In this document: one piece after another, positions 24,772 to 39,974 of the stretch
Position numbering within the stretch: the first letter of the stretch is position 1
Layout of the letters: each line of letters begins with the position of its first letter
Origin: Rahnella aquatilis CIP 78.65 = ATCC 33071
GTDB taxonomy: Bacteria > Pseudomonadota > Gammaproteobacteria > Enterobacterales > Enterobacteriaceae
Direction of reading: 5' to 3'
DNA length: 64,000 bases
NCBI RefSeq assembly: GCF_000241955.1
Contig: NC_016818.1
Coordinates: 4,216,001 to 4,280,000 of the forward strand
Notes under the pieces: model-generated
Seen by the model: the letters and a program-made list of their open reading frames with translations, nothing else
Told to the model about the DNA's origin: nothing
Database searches by the model: none
Position numbers and translations under genes: made by a program

Positions 24772-25842
24772 TTAGCGTTTTTTCAGCAGCAAGAACATGC
24801 TGATGACGAAGAACAGTCCGCTCGGCAGCAATGCGCCCAGAATCGGCGGAATGTTATAAACCAGGCTTAACGGGCCGAAGATCTGGTCAAGCACGTAGAA
24901 CAGAAAACCGAAGCAAATACCGGTCACCACACGCACGCCCATCGGTACGCTGCGCAAAGGTCCGAAGATGAATGACAGCGCCATCAGCATCATCACCGCA
25001 ACGGACAGTGGTGAGAAGATTTTACTCCACATATTCAGCTGGTAACGTTTGGCTTCCTGTCCGCTCTGCTTCAGGTATTTCACATAGTTGTGCAGGCCGC
25101 TGATCGACAATGCATCAGGGTCGAGCGCAACCACACCGAGTTTGTCCGGCGTCAGATTGGTTTTCCATACGCCGGTCAGCGTCTGCGAACCGGTGATTTG
25201 CAGTTTATCCGTCAGGTCAGATTCATCCACCTGAGAGAGTTTCCACTCGCCATTATCAAAGGTCGCGGAGGATGCATAACGCACTGACTGCAGTTTATTC
25301 TCTTCATCGAAATGATAGATGTTGACGCCGGTCAGCTCTTTTTCACCCGCCACGCGTTCGATGTAAATAAAATCGTGACCGTCTTTTGCCCACAAGCCGT
25401 TTTGCGTGGAAAGCAGTGAACCACCGTACATCTGTTGCGCGCGGTAGTTACGGGCCATTTGCTCGCCCTGCGGCGCAACCCATTCACCAATCGCCATGGT
25501 CAGCAGCACCAGCGGGATCGCGGTTTTCATCACCGAAGCGGCAATCTGCATACGGGTAAAGCCGGAAGCCTGCATCACCACCAGCTCACTGCGTGTTGCC
25601 AGCGTGCCGAGGCCCAGCAATGCGCCCAGCAACGCCGCCATCGGGAAGAAGATTTCGATATCCTTCGGTACGCTCAGCAGCGTGTATAAACCTGCCCCGG
25701 CGGCGGAATACCCGCCCTGCCCGACTTTACGCAGCTGATCGACAAATTTGATGATGCCGGAGAGTGACACCAGCATGAACAGCGTCATCATGATGGTGTT
25801 GAAAATAGTGCGACCAATGTAACGGTCTAATACGCCAAACAT
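24772..25842 (-). CDS. lptG: LPS export ABC transporter permease LptG
   Basis: 356 residues. One of the two permease subunits of the LptB2FG transporter that extracts lipopolysaccharide from the inner membrane and feeds the Lpt bridge. Seen: N-terminal membrane helices starting MFGVLDRYIGRTIF, a periplasmic beta-jellyroll middle (about 135-265), and C-terminal helices (FSPLSVAVMMLMALSFIFGPL). The start at 25842 shares one base with the lptF stop (TGATG); the reading frame runs further but the coupled ATG fits E. coli LptG. Confidence 0.97.
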   Translation of the reverse strand: MFGVLDRYIGRTIFNTIMMTLFMLVSLSGIIKFVDQLRKVGQGGYSAAGAGLYTLLSVPKDIEIFFPMAALLGALLGLGTLATRSELVVMQASGFTRMQIAASVMKTAIPLVLLTMAIGEWVAPQGEQMARNYRAQQMYGGSLLSTQNGLWAKDGHDFIYIERVAGEKELTGVNIYHFDEENKLQSVRYASSATFDNGEWKLSQVDESDLTDKLQITGSQTLTGVWKTNLTPDKLGVVALDPDALSISGLHNYVKYLKQSGQEAKRYQLNMWSKIFSPLSVAVMMLMALSFIFGPLRSVPMGVRVVTGICFGFLFYVLDQIFGPLSLVYNIPPILGALLPSGLFFVISMFLLLKKR

Positions 25843-26936
25843 CAGGCAGCTCCTCTCAGACGCGCGCGGATCTTGCGAACCGGCAAGGTATCCCATGCAT
25901 TAAGCACCAGCGCCAGTGCGAAATAGAGCAGGTTGGTTCCCCACATCCAGAGCATCGGATCCAGCTTACCTTTGGCTCCGTTGGAGCGCAGCGAGGTTTG
26001 CAGCAGGAAGAAAATCAGATACAGCAGGATCGCCGGCAACATACTGAGTACGCGCCCCTGACGAGGGTTCACCACGCTGAGCGGAACCACCAGCAACGCC
26101 ATAATAAAGACTGAAACGATCAGCGTTAAACGCCAGTTCATCTCTGCCCGCGCTTCCGGTTCGTTGGAATTCCAGAGTTGCGTCATGGTCATCTGATCCG
26201 ACTGATTCGGATCAAGCTGCACAGTCTGATGGCCGATAACCGCCAGATAATCGGTGAAGTCCGTGACACGGAAATCACGCAACAGCGCCGTGCCTTCATA
26301 ACGGGTGCCTTTATCCAGCATCACCTGCTGAGAACCGTCCGCACGCTGTAACATATGCCCTTTATCCGCCACCACGACAGAAGGTCGCTGGTTACCGTTC
26401 GGGCGCAACTGCGCCAGGAACACATTGTGGAATTCTTTCCCTTTTACGCTGCCAACAAACAGAACCGCATTGCCGTTCTGGGCTTGCTGGAACTGGCCTT
26501 CAACCATCGCGGCCATGCTCGGGTTGGCTTTCGCCTCCGCCAGCACTTCATCCTGATGTTTGGAGGACCACGGGCTGAGCCAGATCGCGTTCACACCGGC
26601 AAAGAGTGACGTAAATAATGCCAGAATCAGCGCAGCGATGACCAGTGACCGTTTTCCCAAACCGCAGGCGTGCATAACCGTGATTTCACTGTCGGTATAA
26701 AGTTTACCGAGCGTCATCAGCAGGCCGAGGAACAGACTGAGCGGCAGAATAAGCTGCGCCATTTCCGGAACGCCAAGGCCCAGAAGTGAGAGGACTAAAT
26801 TTGTTGGGATATCGCCATCGACCGCTGCTCCGAGCACTCTGACCAGCTTCTGACAGAAGAAGATGAGAAGCAAAATGAACAGAATGGCAAATTGGCTCTT
26901 GAAGGTTTCCCTAACCAGATATCTAATGATGATCAC
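25842..26936 (-). CDS. lptF: LPS export ABC transporter permease LptF
   Basis: 364 residues, partner of LptG in the LptB2FG complex. Seen: start MIIIRYLVRETFKSQFAILF, three N-terminal helices with GLLMTLGKLYTDSEITVMHACG (the coupling-helix region that contacts LptB), a periplasmic domain (about 130-270), and C-terminal helices. First gene of the lptFG operon, divergent from pepA with 279 bp between, the same layout as in E. coli. Confidence 0.97.
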   Translation of the reverse strand: MIIIRYLVRETFKSQFAILFILLLIFFCQKLVRVLGAAVDGDIPTNLVLSLLGLGVPEMAQLILPLSLFLGLLMTLGKLYTDSEITVMHACGLGKRSLVIAALILALFTSLFAGVNAIWLSPWSSKHQDEVLAEAKANPSMAAMVEGQFQQAQNGNAVLFVGSVKGKEFHNVFLAQLRPNGNQRPSVVVADKGHMLQRADGSQQVMLDKGTRYEGTALLRDFRVTDFTDYLAVIGHQTVQLDPNQSDQMTMTQLWNSNEPEARAEMNWRLTLIVSVFIMALLVVPLSVVNPRQGRVLSMLPAILLYLIFFLLQTSLRSNGAKGKLDPMLWMWGTNLLYFALALVLNAWDTLPVRKIRARLRGAA

Positions 26937-27200
26937 GCTTAATACGCCTGTGAAAACTTGTCTTTTTGAAGGAAAATCGCTAGTTTCATCGCTAATCCGT
27001 CATTTATTCTCATCATATGGCAACCTTCGCAGCTAAAATAGTATTACAACACCGAGAATTGGGGTGTCCTATAGGAACTTGCTTATAGCCGCCAAAATAA
27101 AAAACTAACGCCGTTTAAGGTTAACACAGGTCGTTAACACAATGACGGGAGAGTGTCTCCGGCGACTCATTCTAGCCGTACCTCCCGCCCTTGTCTTTAA

Positions 27201-28727
<1,527 letters not shown>

Positions 28728-28760
28728 TTCCTGCGCTAAATAAGATATAATCTTCACTAT

Positions 28761-28823
28761 CAGGGGCTGGTTCGCCAGACCTTTCACAGGCGGGCGCACC
28801 AGTTGCGCCCCTGTTTTTTTCTC
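28761..28823 (+). terminator. Probable terminator between pepA and holC
   Basis: A GC-rich dyad (AGGGGC...GCGCCCCT) ends in GTTTTTTT just before holC. The stem is long and has internal loops, so read-through is possible. Confidence 0.6.
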
Positions 28824-28843
28824 AGCAGCACAGTGAACTCATC

Positions 28844-29329
28844 ATGAAACAGGCAACCTTCTTTCTTCTCGATGCGCCGGACGCCAGTGGCAAGCTCAGC
28901 TCGCACGAAGCACTGGCCTGTCAGGTCGCCGCTGAACGTTACCGGATGGGCAAACGTGTTCTGCTGGCCTGTGAAGACCAAAAACAGGCTGAACGTCTGG
29001 ACGAAGCGCTCTGGCAACGCGATCCTGCCCATTTTGTACCACATAATCTGGCCGGTGAAGGCCCGCGTTTTGGTGCGCCGGTAGAATTATGCTGGCCGGG
29101 GAAACGCGGCAATGCCCCGCGCGACCTGCTCATTAGTCTGCTGCCTGAGTTTGCAGATTTTGCTACTGCTTTCCATGAAGTGGTAGACTTCGTTCCTTAC
29201 GAAGATTCCCTTAAACAACTTGCGCGCGAACGCTACAAAGCCTATCGCAGCGTGGGTTTCTCTTTGACGACGGCCACGCCGCCCTCAGTCACCACATCGA
29301 CCGACGAAAATACAAAGCGAAATGGATAA
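28844..29329 (+). CDS. holC: DNA polymerase III chi subunit
   Basis: 161 residues (E. coli 147). Chi links the clamp loader to single-strand binding protein at the replication fork. Seen: [47 protein letters not shown] and [25 protein letters not shown], in family order. About 20 C-terminal residues rich in Thr and Ser ([14 protein letters not shown]) extend past the usual end. It overlaps valS by 8 bases, so translation is coupled. Confidence 0.95.
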   Translation: MKQATFFLLDAPDASGKLSSHEALACQVAAERYRMGKRVLLACEDQKQAERLDEALWQRDPAHFVPHNLAGEGPRFGAPVELCWPGKRGNAPRDLLISLLPEFADFATAFHEVVDFVPYEDSLKQLARERYKAYRSVGFSLTTATPPSVTTSTDENTKRNG

Positions 29330-32177
29330 GACATATAACCCGCAAGACATCGAGCAGCCGCTTTACGAGCACTGGGAACAGCAGGGCTATTTCAAGCCAC
29401 ATGGTGATACCCGTAAAGAAAGCTTTGCCATCATGATCCCGCCGCCGAACGTCACCGGCAGCTTGCACATGGGTCATGCTTTCCAGCAAACCATCATGGA
29501 TGCCATGATCCGCTATCAGCGCATGCAGGGAAAAAATACCCTGTGGCAGGCGGGGACTGACCATGCGGGTATCGCAACGCAGATGGTGGTTGAGCGTAAA
29601 ATCGCCGCTGAAGAAGGCAAAACCCGTCACGACTACGGCCGCGAAGCGTTTATTAATAAAATCTGGGACTGGAAAGCAGAATCCGGCGGCACCATTACCC
29701 GCCAGATGCGCCGCCTGGGTGATTCCGTGGACTGGGAGCGTGAGCGCTTCACCATGGACGAAGGCCTGTCTGACGCCGTGCGCGAAGTGTTCGTTCGTCT
29801 GTACAAAGAAGATCTGATTTACCGCGGCAAACGTCTGGTGAACTGGGATCCGAAGCTGCGCACCGCGATTTCAGATCTTGAAGTTGAGAACCGCGAATCC
29901 AAAGGTTCCATGTGGCACCTGCGTTATCCGCTGGCTGACGGCGCGAAAACCGCTGAAGGCAAAGATTATCTGGTGGTCGCGACGACACGTCCGGAAACCG
30001 TGCTCGGTGATACCGGCGTGGCCGTTAACCCGGAAGATCCGCGTTACCGGGATCTGATCGGCAAAGAGATCATTCTGCCGCTGGTAGGTCGTCGTATCCC
30101 GATTGTTGCCGATGAACACGCCGATATGCAAAAAGGCACCGGCTGCGTGAAGATCACCCCTGCGCATGACTTTAACGACTATGAAGTCGGTAAACGTCAT
30201 GGCCTGCCGATGATCAACATCCTGACGTTCGATGGCGATATCCGCCAGACCGCTGAAATCTTTGATACCAACGGCGAAGAAACTGACGCCTGCAGCAACG
30301 AGATCCCTGAGCAGTTCCGTGGTCTTGAGCGCTTTGCCGCGCGTAAAGCCGTGGTCGCCGCCTTCGACGAAGCCGGTCTGCTGGAAGAAATCAAACCTCA
30401 CGATCTGACGGTGCCTTACGGTGACCGTGGCGGCGTGGTGATTGAGCCAATGCTGACTGACCAGTGGTACGTGCGTACTGCGCCGCTGGCGAAAGTTGCG
30501 GTGGAAGCCGTTGAGCAAGGCGATATTCAGTTCGTGCCGAAGCAATACGAGAACATGTACTTCAGCTGGATGCGTGACATTCAGGACTGGTGTATTTCCC
30601 GTCAGCTGTGGTGGGGACACCGTATTCCGGCGTGGTATGACGCTGAAGGCAACGTATTTGTGGGCCGCGACGAAGCGGAAGTGCGCAGCGAGAATAACCT
30701 GAGCGCAGACGTTGTGCTGACGCAGGACGAAGACGTACTCGACACCTGGTTCTCTTCCGGTTTGTGGACATTCTCCACGCTGGGCTGGCCAGAACAGACG
30801 CCTGACCTCAAAGCCTTCCACCCTTCAAGTGTGGTCGTCAGCGGCTTCGACATCATTTTCTTCTGGATCGCGCGCATGATCATGATGACCATGCACTTCG
30901 TGAAAGACGAGAACGGCAAGCCGCAGGTTCCGTTCCACACCGTTTACATGACGGGGCTTATCCGCGACGACGAAGGGCAGAAAATGTCCAAGTCCAAAGG
31001 TAACGTTATCGATCCGCTGGATATGATCGACGGTATCTCGCTGGAAGACTTGCTGGAAAAACGTACCGGCAACATGATGCAGCCGCAACTGGCAGAGAAA
31101 ATCCGCAAGCGCACCGAGAAGCAATTCCCGAACGGCATCGAACCGCACGGCACCGACGCCCTGCGCTTCACGCTGGCCGCGCTGGCATCTACCGGCCGTG
31201 ACATCAACTGGGATATGAAGCGTCTTGAAGGCTACCGCAACTTCTGTAACAAGCTGTGGAACGCCAGCCGCTTCGTGCTGATGAACACCGAAGATCAGGA
31301 TTGCGGCCTGAACGGCGGCGAACTTGAGCTGTCACTGGCGGACCGCTGGATCCTCGCGGAATATAACCGCACCGTGAAATCTTACCGTGAAGCGATGGAT
31401 AACTACCGCTTCGATCTGGCTGCCAGCATTCTGTATGAATTCACCTGGAACCAGTTCTGCGACTGGTATCTGGAGCTGACCAAGCCGGTGATGAACGGGG
31501 GTAATGAAGCGCAACTGCGCGGCACCCGTCATACGCTGGTGGAAGTACTGGAAGGTCTGCTGCGTCTTGCGCACCCGATCATTCCGTTCATTACCGAAAC
31601 CATCTGGCAGCGCGTGAAATCCCTGAAAGGCATTACTGCGGAAACCATCATGCTGCAGCCTTTCCCGGAATTTGATGCAGCGAAAGCGGATGAACTGGCG
31701 CTGGCCGATCTCGAGTGGATCAAGCAGGCGATCATCGCTATCCGTAACGTGCGTGCCGAAATGAACCTGTCTCCGGCCAGGCCGCTGGAACTGCTGCTGC
31801 GCGGCGCGAGTGCGGATGCACAACGTCGTGTGGAACAGAACCTGAGCTTCATTAAATCTCTGGCGCGTCTGGAATCCATCACCATTCTGGCTGCTGGCGA
31901 TAAAGGCCCGGTCTCTGTCACTAAGCTGGTCGAAGGTGCGGAACTGCTGATCCCGATGGCCGGTCTGATTGATAAAGATGCCGAACTGGCACGTCTGGAC
32001 AAAGAGATGGCGAAACTGGACGGCGAAATTGCTTCCATCGAAGGCAAGCTGTCTAACGAAGGTTTTGTGGCACGTGCGCCGGAAGCGGTGGTTGCCAAAG
32101 AGCGTGAACGTCTGACCGCCTGTGGTGAAGCGAAAGTGAAACTGGCAGAACAAAAAGCCACGATTGCTGCGCTGTAA
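29322..32177 (+). CDS. valS: Valyl-tRNA synthetase
   Basis: 951 residues, the E. coli length. Class I aminoacyl-tRNA synthetase charging tRNA-Val, with editing of threonine. Seen: the HIGH-type motif [13 protein letters not shown] near residue 43, the CP1 editing domain (about 200-330, [15 protein letters not shown]), the KMSKS motif in [10 protein letters not shown] near 555, and a C-terminal coiled coil ([19 protein letters not shown]). Starts inside the end of holC. Confidence 0.98.
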   Translation: MDKTYNPQDIEQPLYEHWEQQGYFKPHGDTRKESFAIMIPPPNVTGSLHMGHAFQQTIMDAMIRYQRMQGKNTLWQAGTDHAGIATQMVVERKIAAEEGKTRHDYGREAFINKIWDWKAESGGTITRQMRRLGDSVDWERERFTMDEGLSDAVREVFVRLYKEDLIYRGKRLVNWDPKLRTAISDLEVENRESKGSMWHLRYPLADGAKTAEGKDYLVVATTRPETVLGDTGVAVNPEDPRYRDLIGKEIILPLVGRRIPIVADEHADMQKGTGCVKITPAHDFNDYEVGKRHGLPMINILTFDGDIRQTAEIFDTNGEETDACSNEIPEQFRGLERFAARKAVVAAFDEAGLLEEIKPHDLTVPYGDRGGVVIEPMLTDQWYVRTAPLAKVAVEAVEQGDIQFVPKQYENMYFSWMRDIQDWCISRQLWWGHRIPAWYDAEGNVFVGRDEAEVRSENNLSADVVLTQDEDVLDTWFSSGLWTFSTLGWPEQTPDLKAFHPSSVVVSGFDIIFFWIARMIMMTMHFVKDENGKPQVPFHTVYMTGLIRDDEGQKMSKSKGNVIDPLDMIDGISLEDLLEKRTGNMMQPQLAEKIRKRTEKQFPNGIEPHGTDALRFTLAALASTGRDINWDMKRLEGYRNFCNKLWNASRFVLMNTEDQDCGLNGGELELSLADRWILAEYNRTVKSYREAMDNYRFDLAASILYEFTWNQFCDWYLELTKPVMNGGNEAQLRGTRHTLVEVLEGLLRLAHPIIPFITETIWQRVKSLKGITAETIMLQPFPEFDAAKADELALADLEWIKQAIIAIRNVRAEMNLSPARPLELLLRGASADAQRRVEQNLSFIKSLARLESITILAAGDKGPVSVTKLVEGAELLIPMAGLIDKDAELARLDKEMAKLDGEIASIEGKLSNEGFVARAPEAVVAKERERLTACGEAKVKLAEQKATIAAL

Positions 32178-32210
32178 TCTCAGCCAGAAGTCAGCGTTAA
32201 AACCTATATA

Positions 32211-32246
32211 AATGCCAGTCAGGGAAACCTGACTGGCATTTTTTAT
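32211..32246. terminator. Bidirectional terminator between valS and a LysR gene
   Basis: A 13-bp perfect stem AATGCCAGTCAGG/CCTGACTGGCATT with a GAAA loop and a T-run, between convergent genes. Confidence 0.92.
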
Positions 32247-32262
32247 TCGCGTAACGGCCTGA

Positions 32263-33219
32263 TTAAGACTGGGAGTTCTTCTGTAAGTCCTGCAAAAATA
32301 CATCGGCCGCTTTTCTCACCAGCAAAGAGAAAAACTGGTTATTCAGCGCGGCTTTATTGTAGATCATATAGACAGGCTGAGACGGAAAATCAAATTCCAA
32401 ATTAATCTTTTGAATATCAAAGGAATTTTTCATTTTCTGATAGAAACGTTCCGAAATGAAAGCCAGCATATCGGATGATTCAACCATCGAAATAATAGAG
32501 AGTTGTGAAGGACTGATAAATCGACATTTCCTGTCGAATTGCAGCAGCGTATTAATACTCAACCTGTTAGACAAAAGACTGGCACTCTCAGAATCCACAA
32601 AAATATGACTCTCTTGCGCAACCTGCTCCCGTGTCACACTGCCGCTCAGGCGTGGGTGTGAACGGCGACAAATCATCACCGGTGCTTCACTGGCAATATG
32701 CTGGCTTACCCGGGAATGGCTTATATGAGGATGAGCATCGAAGATGATGTCAGCCTTACGGAAAATAAGTGCTTCTTCCATTTCGGCAATTGAATTATCG
32801 CTGCTGCTATGCACTATCTCGCAGTCGGGTGCAATTTCGTCCAGCACCTTACGTATCACGTTAAGCGTAAACATAGAAATATAGGACGAGCAGTGAACGA
32901 CAATGCGGGTTGGCTGAGAATCAAAGGAGATATTCTGCAGTTTCGCTACTAAATTGTCATAAGCCTCTGCCAGCCCTTCATGTATCCCAACGGCAACGGT
33001 GGTAGGTGCCAGCGCCTTACCATCCCTGATGAACAACGCATCGTTATAATGAACCCGCAAGCGCCCCAGCGCCTGACTGACAGCGGAAGGTGTGATGCCA
33101 AGAGCATCCGCAGCTTTGGTTCCGCTACGATGAATGAAAACGGCCTCAAACGTCGTCAATAAATTGAGATCAAAATTTTTCACCATCTTAAAACGATCGG
33201 TGAGTATGTTCTCTTTCAT
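32263..33219 (-). CDS. LysR family transcriptional regulator, target unknown
   Basis: 318 residues from the chosen ATG, which has AGAGGG 9 nt upstream. A TTG at 33294 with AAGGAGA 8 nt upstream would give 343 residues and cannot be excluded. Seen: a winged helix (FDLNLLTTFEAVFIHRSGTKAADALGITPSAVSQAL, LeuO/NodD-like spacing) and a substrate domain. Not close enough to LeuO to name. Standing alone after a 600-bp AT-rich upstream region, it is likely under complex control, perhaps H-NS silenced; that is inference. Confidence 0.85.
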   Translation of the reverse strand: MKENILTDRFKMVKNFDLNLLTTFEAVFIHRSGTKAADALGITPSAVSQALGRLRVHYNDALFIRDGKALAPTTVAVGIHEGLAEAYDNLVAKLQNISFDSQPTRIVVHCSSYISMFTLNVIRKVLDEIAPDCEIVHSSSDNSIAEMEEALIFRKADIIFDAHPHISHSRVSQHIASEAPVMICRRSHPRLSGSVTREQVAQESHIFVDSESASLLSNRLSINTLLQFDRKCRFISPSQLSIISMVESSDMLAFISERFYQKMKNSFDIQKINLEFDFPSQPVYMIYNKAALNNQFFSLLVRKAADVFLQDLQKNSQS

Positions 33220-33896
33220 GCTGTCGAGCCCTCTGACCTCTGATGAGTCACGGAAATTCGTATTCTCACCTTCAATCATAGTCAAGATACTCAATGTTGG
33301 TCTCCTTACCTGTAAGTAAATTGAATGTGTTTTATTTATACAAAAAAAGCGATTTTATTCATTAAAATCAATTAAAAGAGATAATTACACAATTATAAAT
33401 CGGAATATAAAAACGAAAGTATTAAACATTCTTATTGTACCGAAATCAACTTTACTGAACTATACCTTTAAGAAATTGAAATTAAAATACACTCCTCTTT
33501 GGCAAAAATAGAAATTTTATATAAATTCACGATGATTCATACAGATACACATTGATTTAATATTACTAAATAGTACATTCAGCATTTAAAAAGATAATTA
33601 CCCCGACAGCGATAAATAATGCGCCTCAATGCTAATGACAAGCTAAAGTGGCTTTTACTCTCTCTTTTCGGATTAGCCGGAAATAAAGACGGCAGCGAAC
33701 TGTCACCCGGAACCCCTGACCGTTTTCATAAAAATAAAGAAACAGGCGTGGGATGACTGCTGCGGCAATGAAAAAAATTCTCATCTGAGATAAGTAAAAA
33801 TCACCTGGGAAACGCCTGCAGCGTTGCATCGGCACGCCCTAAGATGGTATTAAAACGGTCTGTTTGATTGCCTGTTATTGAAACTGAGTGAGTAAC
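33220..33896. other. AT-rich regulatory region upstream of the LysR gene and yjgM
   Basis: About 600 to 680 bp with no supported gene. The part from 33310 to 33600 is extremely AT-rich, as is typical of H-NS-bound upstream regions; 33610-33890 is balanced and presumably holds the yjgM promoter. Confidence 0.45.
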
Positions 33897-34400
33897 ATGA
33901 TGACCTCCCTTCCTGTCAGCGTGCAGGTGCGCCCGATACGCCTTGAAGATAATGCTGCCATCGCCAACGTGATCCGACACGTTTCTGCCGAATTTGGCCT
34001 GACTGCAGATAAAGGCTATACCGTGGCAGATCCGAATCTGGATCACCTGTATGAAACCTACAGTCAGCCACGCTGTGCTTACTGGGTGGTGGAACTTGAC
34101 GGCGTTGTCGCGGGCGGCGGCGGCGTCGCCCCCTTATCCGGTGCAGATAACGATTTGTGTGAATTGCAGAAGATGTATTTTATGCCGGCACTGCGCGGTC
34201 AGGGGCTGGCAAAACGACTGGCCTTGCAGGCCATTGAACATGCGCGCCAGCAGGGCTTCGCCCGCTGCTATCTGGAAACCACCGCCAGTCTGACACAGGC
34301 GATTGCGCTGTATGAGCGTCTGGGTTTCCACCACATTGACTGCGCGCTCGGCAACACCGGCCATGTCGATTGTGAAGTGACGATGTTAAAACACCTCTGA
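33897..34400 (+). CDS. yjgM: GNAT family N-acetyltransferase YjgM
   Basis: 167 residues, the E. coli YjgM length. Seen: [22 protein letters not shown], and the acetyl-CoA loop in [19 protein letters not shown] near 105-120, with [23 protein letters not shown] at the end, all nearly as in YjgM. The substrate is not established. Start at 33897 because GAGTGA lies about 8 nt upstream; the GTG three codons earlier is less likely. Confidence 0.92.
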   Translation: MMTSLPVSVQVRPIRLEDNAAIANVIRHVSAEFGLTADKGYTVADPNLDHLYETYSQPRCAYWVVELDGVVAGGGGVAPLSGADNDLCELQKMYFMPALRGQGLAKRLALQAIEHARQQGFARCYLETTASLTQAIALYERLGFHHIDCALGNTGHVDCEVTMLKHL

Positions 34401-34444
34401 CACCGTTTTCGTTCTTTATTCGCTCTTTGCAAACAGGCATCTGA

Positions 34445-35185
34445 ATGTTCACACATAAAGCCATTTCAGCATTAAACGAACTGGAACTGACGGTCTATAA
34501 CTACATCGTCAAAAACGGCGATAAAGTGATGTACATGACCATTCGTGAACTGGCAGATGCCGCAGGTGTCTCAACCACGACAGTTTTGCGCTTCTGCAAA
34601 AAGATGGATTGCGAGGGTTATTCCGAATTTCGTATCCGTTTTAAACTGTTTTTAGAACATGAAGAAAAGCCGCCAGTGTCATTTGGCATCAGTGAGATCA
34701 TCAGTTATTTCAAAAGCATTAATAACAGTGAGTTTGATGAATTATTAGAACTCGCCGCCCGCCAGATTGCTAATGCGCAGCGTATTATATTTGTGGGTGT
34801 GGGAACCTCAGGTTCATTAGGGAAATACAGCGCACGCTTTTTCTCTAATGTAGGGAAATTCAGTACCTTTATTGATGACCCTTATTTCCCCATCAACAGC
34901 GACATGTATAAAGACGCCATCGCCATTATTCTTTCCGTCTCGGGTGAAACGGAAGAAGTGCTGCGTTTTGCGACCCAGTTCAGTCAGCATAACTGCAAAA
35001 TCATCAGCCTGACTAACAGCGAGACCTCAACGCTGGCGCGGATGGCAGACCTCAACATCTCTTATCACATGCCGCAAGTCGTCCTCGAAGGGCAATATAA
35101 TATTACCACGCAGATCCCGGTACTTTATATTATCGAGACCATCGGAAAGAAATTACCGTTAATAAAACGTGACTCAGCGCAATGA
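34445..35185 (+). CDS. MurR/RpiR family regulator (HTH plus SIS sugar-phosphate domain)
   Basis: 246 residues. An N-terminal RpiR-type helix-turn-helix (MTIRELADAAGVSTTTVLRFCKKMDCEGYSEF near 35-65) is followed by a SIS phosphosugar-binding domain (IIFVGVGTSGSLGKYSARFF near 115-135, and IILSVSGETEEVLRF). Such proteins sense phosphosugars. It lies 147 bp before a beta-glucoside PTS gene in the same direction, so it very likely controls that operon. Confidence 0.88.
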   Translation: MFTHKAISALNELELTVYNYIVKNGDKVMYMTIRELADAAGVSTTTVLRFCKKMDCEGYSEFRIRFKLFLEHEEKPPVSFGISEIISYFKSINNSEFDELLELAARQIANAQRIIFVGVGTSGSLGKYSARFFSNVGKFSTFIDDPYFPINSDMYKDAIAIILSVSGETEEVLRFATQFSQHNCKIISLTNSETSTLARMADLNISYHMPQVVLEGQYNITTQIPVLYIIETIGKKLPLIKRDSAQ

Positions 35186-35332
35186 AAAAACAGGGTGTTT
35201 TTAATAAGTAACAAATCACCCGGTTTGATTTTTGTTATATCGTGACAATACCCTTTCTTTTGCTACACTCCTGCCAGCGAGTAAAAAAATAAAAAAACTC
35301 ACCTCTGTATTCCCGCAGGAGAATAATAAACA

Positions 35333-38363
<3,031 letters not shown>

Positions 38364-38372
38364 GAAGTTGAC

Positions 38373-38398
38373 AGCCAGCTCCCGTGAGCTGGCTTTAT
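38373..38398. terminator. Terminator between the glucosidase and GH43 genes
   Basis: AGCCAGCT-CCCGTG-AGCTGGCT followed by TTTAT, between convergent genes 38 bp apart. Confidence 0.75.
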
Positions 38399-38401
38399 GG
38401 G

Positions 38402-39961
38402 TTATCGGGCGCTCATCAGGAAATATGAAAACTCGCCGTATCCCGTATCAGAATTCACTTCAGACGCCGCCGAATAAATGCCGGTTTTCGCCCCCACCCA
38501 TTTCCCTGCAGAAATGGCTAACGGGGGTGCAACAGCTTTCCAGTCTTCGGTTTCGACCTGTCTGAAAAAGAAATGGCAGACGCCACGTTGCAATACCTCT
38601 GCCCTGATGAACACCGCTTCATGGCGCATGAGCGTCGCCAGCACGGTTCTTTTCTGGCTCAGAACGCCTTTATCGCTCATCCATCCGAAATCAAACACCA
38701 GCACCCACCCGCCTTCCTGCTGGCACACCGAAACCGCACCGTATCTTTCTCCATACATTATCAAACCGCTCTGCTCACCGTCGTGGTTAAAATGCGGATC
38801 CAAACGTGTGGTCACCGTGAATTCAGGCGCCGGGAATTTCTGCAAAAGCAGTTGCGGCGTGTCATATAAAGACCGTGCGCCAAAAGGACGGCAGGCCAGT
38901 TTCAGACCCGCCGGCGATGGAATAATCCAGTCACGTTGCGGGTTAGCCTGCCACTGCCATTGCAGACCGAAGCGCCCTTGTGCAAAACTGTCCGACGTTT
39001 GCGGATCGCATCGCAACCCGTGCGAAGATACCGCAGGTTTAACATACCTGGATACCGGCTGCCCCAGTCCTTCAGCATTGATTTCTTCGCCAATTTCCGG
39101 CCAGCCGTCGTGATTCCAGCGCATAGGCTGCAAGTGCATTATCCGACCATTGTGGGCGGCATCCTGAAAATGAACAAACCAGCATTCGCCGTTTTTCAGT
39201 TCCACCCAGCCGCCCTGGTGCGGACCGTTCACTTTCGAGGTGCCCTGATGTAAAACGTCGCGGGCCTCAAACGGGCCGCTCATCTGGCGAGAGCGCAATA
39301 CGGTCTGCCAGCCACTTTCGACGCCTCCGGCAGGCGCAAAGATATAATACCAGCCATTACGCCGGTAGACTTTTGGCCCCTCAATGGTCGGATGGGAAAC
39401 TGCACCATCAAAAATGATCTTGCCCTGGTCAAGCAATGATGTTGCGTCAGGAGCCATTTCGCAAAGCTGTAACTGATGTTTGATCTCAGAACGGCTATAG
39501 GCAAACGCATGAATCAGCCATGCGCGCCCGTCCTCATCCCAGAACGGACAAGGGTCGATCCAGCCCTTCACCGCTTTAATACAATGCGGCTCGCTCCAGT
39601 CTTTTGCCGGATCTTCGGCGTAAGACATAAAAATGCCTTCATCGGGCATGCTGTAAAATACCCAGAACAACCCGTTGTGATAACGAATACTCGGCGCCCA
39701 GATCCCTTTGCCGGGTTGCATGCTGTCGTAGACCGGATAGTTAATCCGCTGCACAACATGGTTAATAATTTTCCAGTTCACCAGATCGGTTGAATGAAGC
39801 ACGGGCAGGCCAGGAATATGATTAAAACTCGAGGCCACCATGTAAATATCATCGCCCACACAAACAATATCCGGGTCTGAATAATCTGCATGCAAAACAG
39901 GATTCTGATAATGCCCGTCACCCAAATCTGCACGCCAGCCAGAACGGTTAGTCATCTCCAT
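38402..39961 (-). CDS. Glycoside hydrolase family 43, beta-xylosidase/arabinofuranosidase-like (YagH type)
   Basis: 519 residues, cytosolic. Seen: the catalytic base aspartate in HADYSDPDIVCVGDDIYMVASSF near residue 30, YPVYDSMQPGKGIWAPSIRYH, WIDPCPFWDEDGRAWLIHAFA (transition-state aspartate) and TIEGPKVYRRNGWYYIFAPAGG with the acid glutamate near 210; a C-terminal concanavalin-like domain follows. The start at 39961 has AGGAGG 8 nt upstream. It follows a GPH symporter by 13 bp, the same pairing as E. coli yagG-yagH. Confidence 0.93.
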   Translation of the reverse strand: MEMTNRSGWRADLGDGHYQNPVLHADYSDPDIVCVGDDIYMVASSFNHIPGLPVLHSTDLVNWKIINHVVQRINYPVYDSMQPGKGIWAPSIRYHNGLFWVFYSMPDEGIFMSYAEDPAKDWSEPHCIKAVKGWIDPCPFWDEDGRAWLIHAFAYSRSEIKHQLQLCEMAPDATSLLDQGKIIFDGAVSHPTIEGPKVYRRNGWYYIFAPAGGVESGWQTVLRSRQMSGPFEARDVLHQGTSKVNGPHQGGWVELKNGECWFVHFQDAAHNGRIMHLQPMRWNHDGWPEIGEEINAEGLGQPVSRYVKPAVSSHGLRCDPQTSDSFAQGRFGLQWQWQANPQRDWIIPSPAGLKLACRPFGARSLYDTPQLLLQKFPAPEFTVTTRLDPHFNHDGEQSGLIMYGERYGAVSVCQQEGGWVLVFDFGWMSDKGVLSQKRTVLATLMRHEAVFIRAEVLQRGVCHFFFRQVETEDWKAVAPPLAISAGKWVGAKTGIYSAASEVNSDTGYGEFSYFLMSAR

Positions 39962-39974
39962 ATCGAACTCCTCC

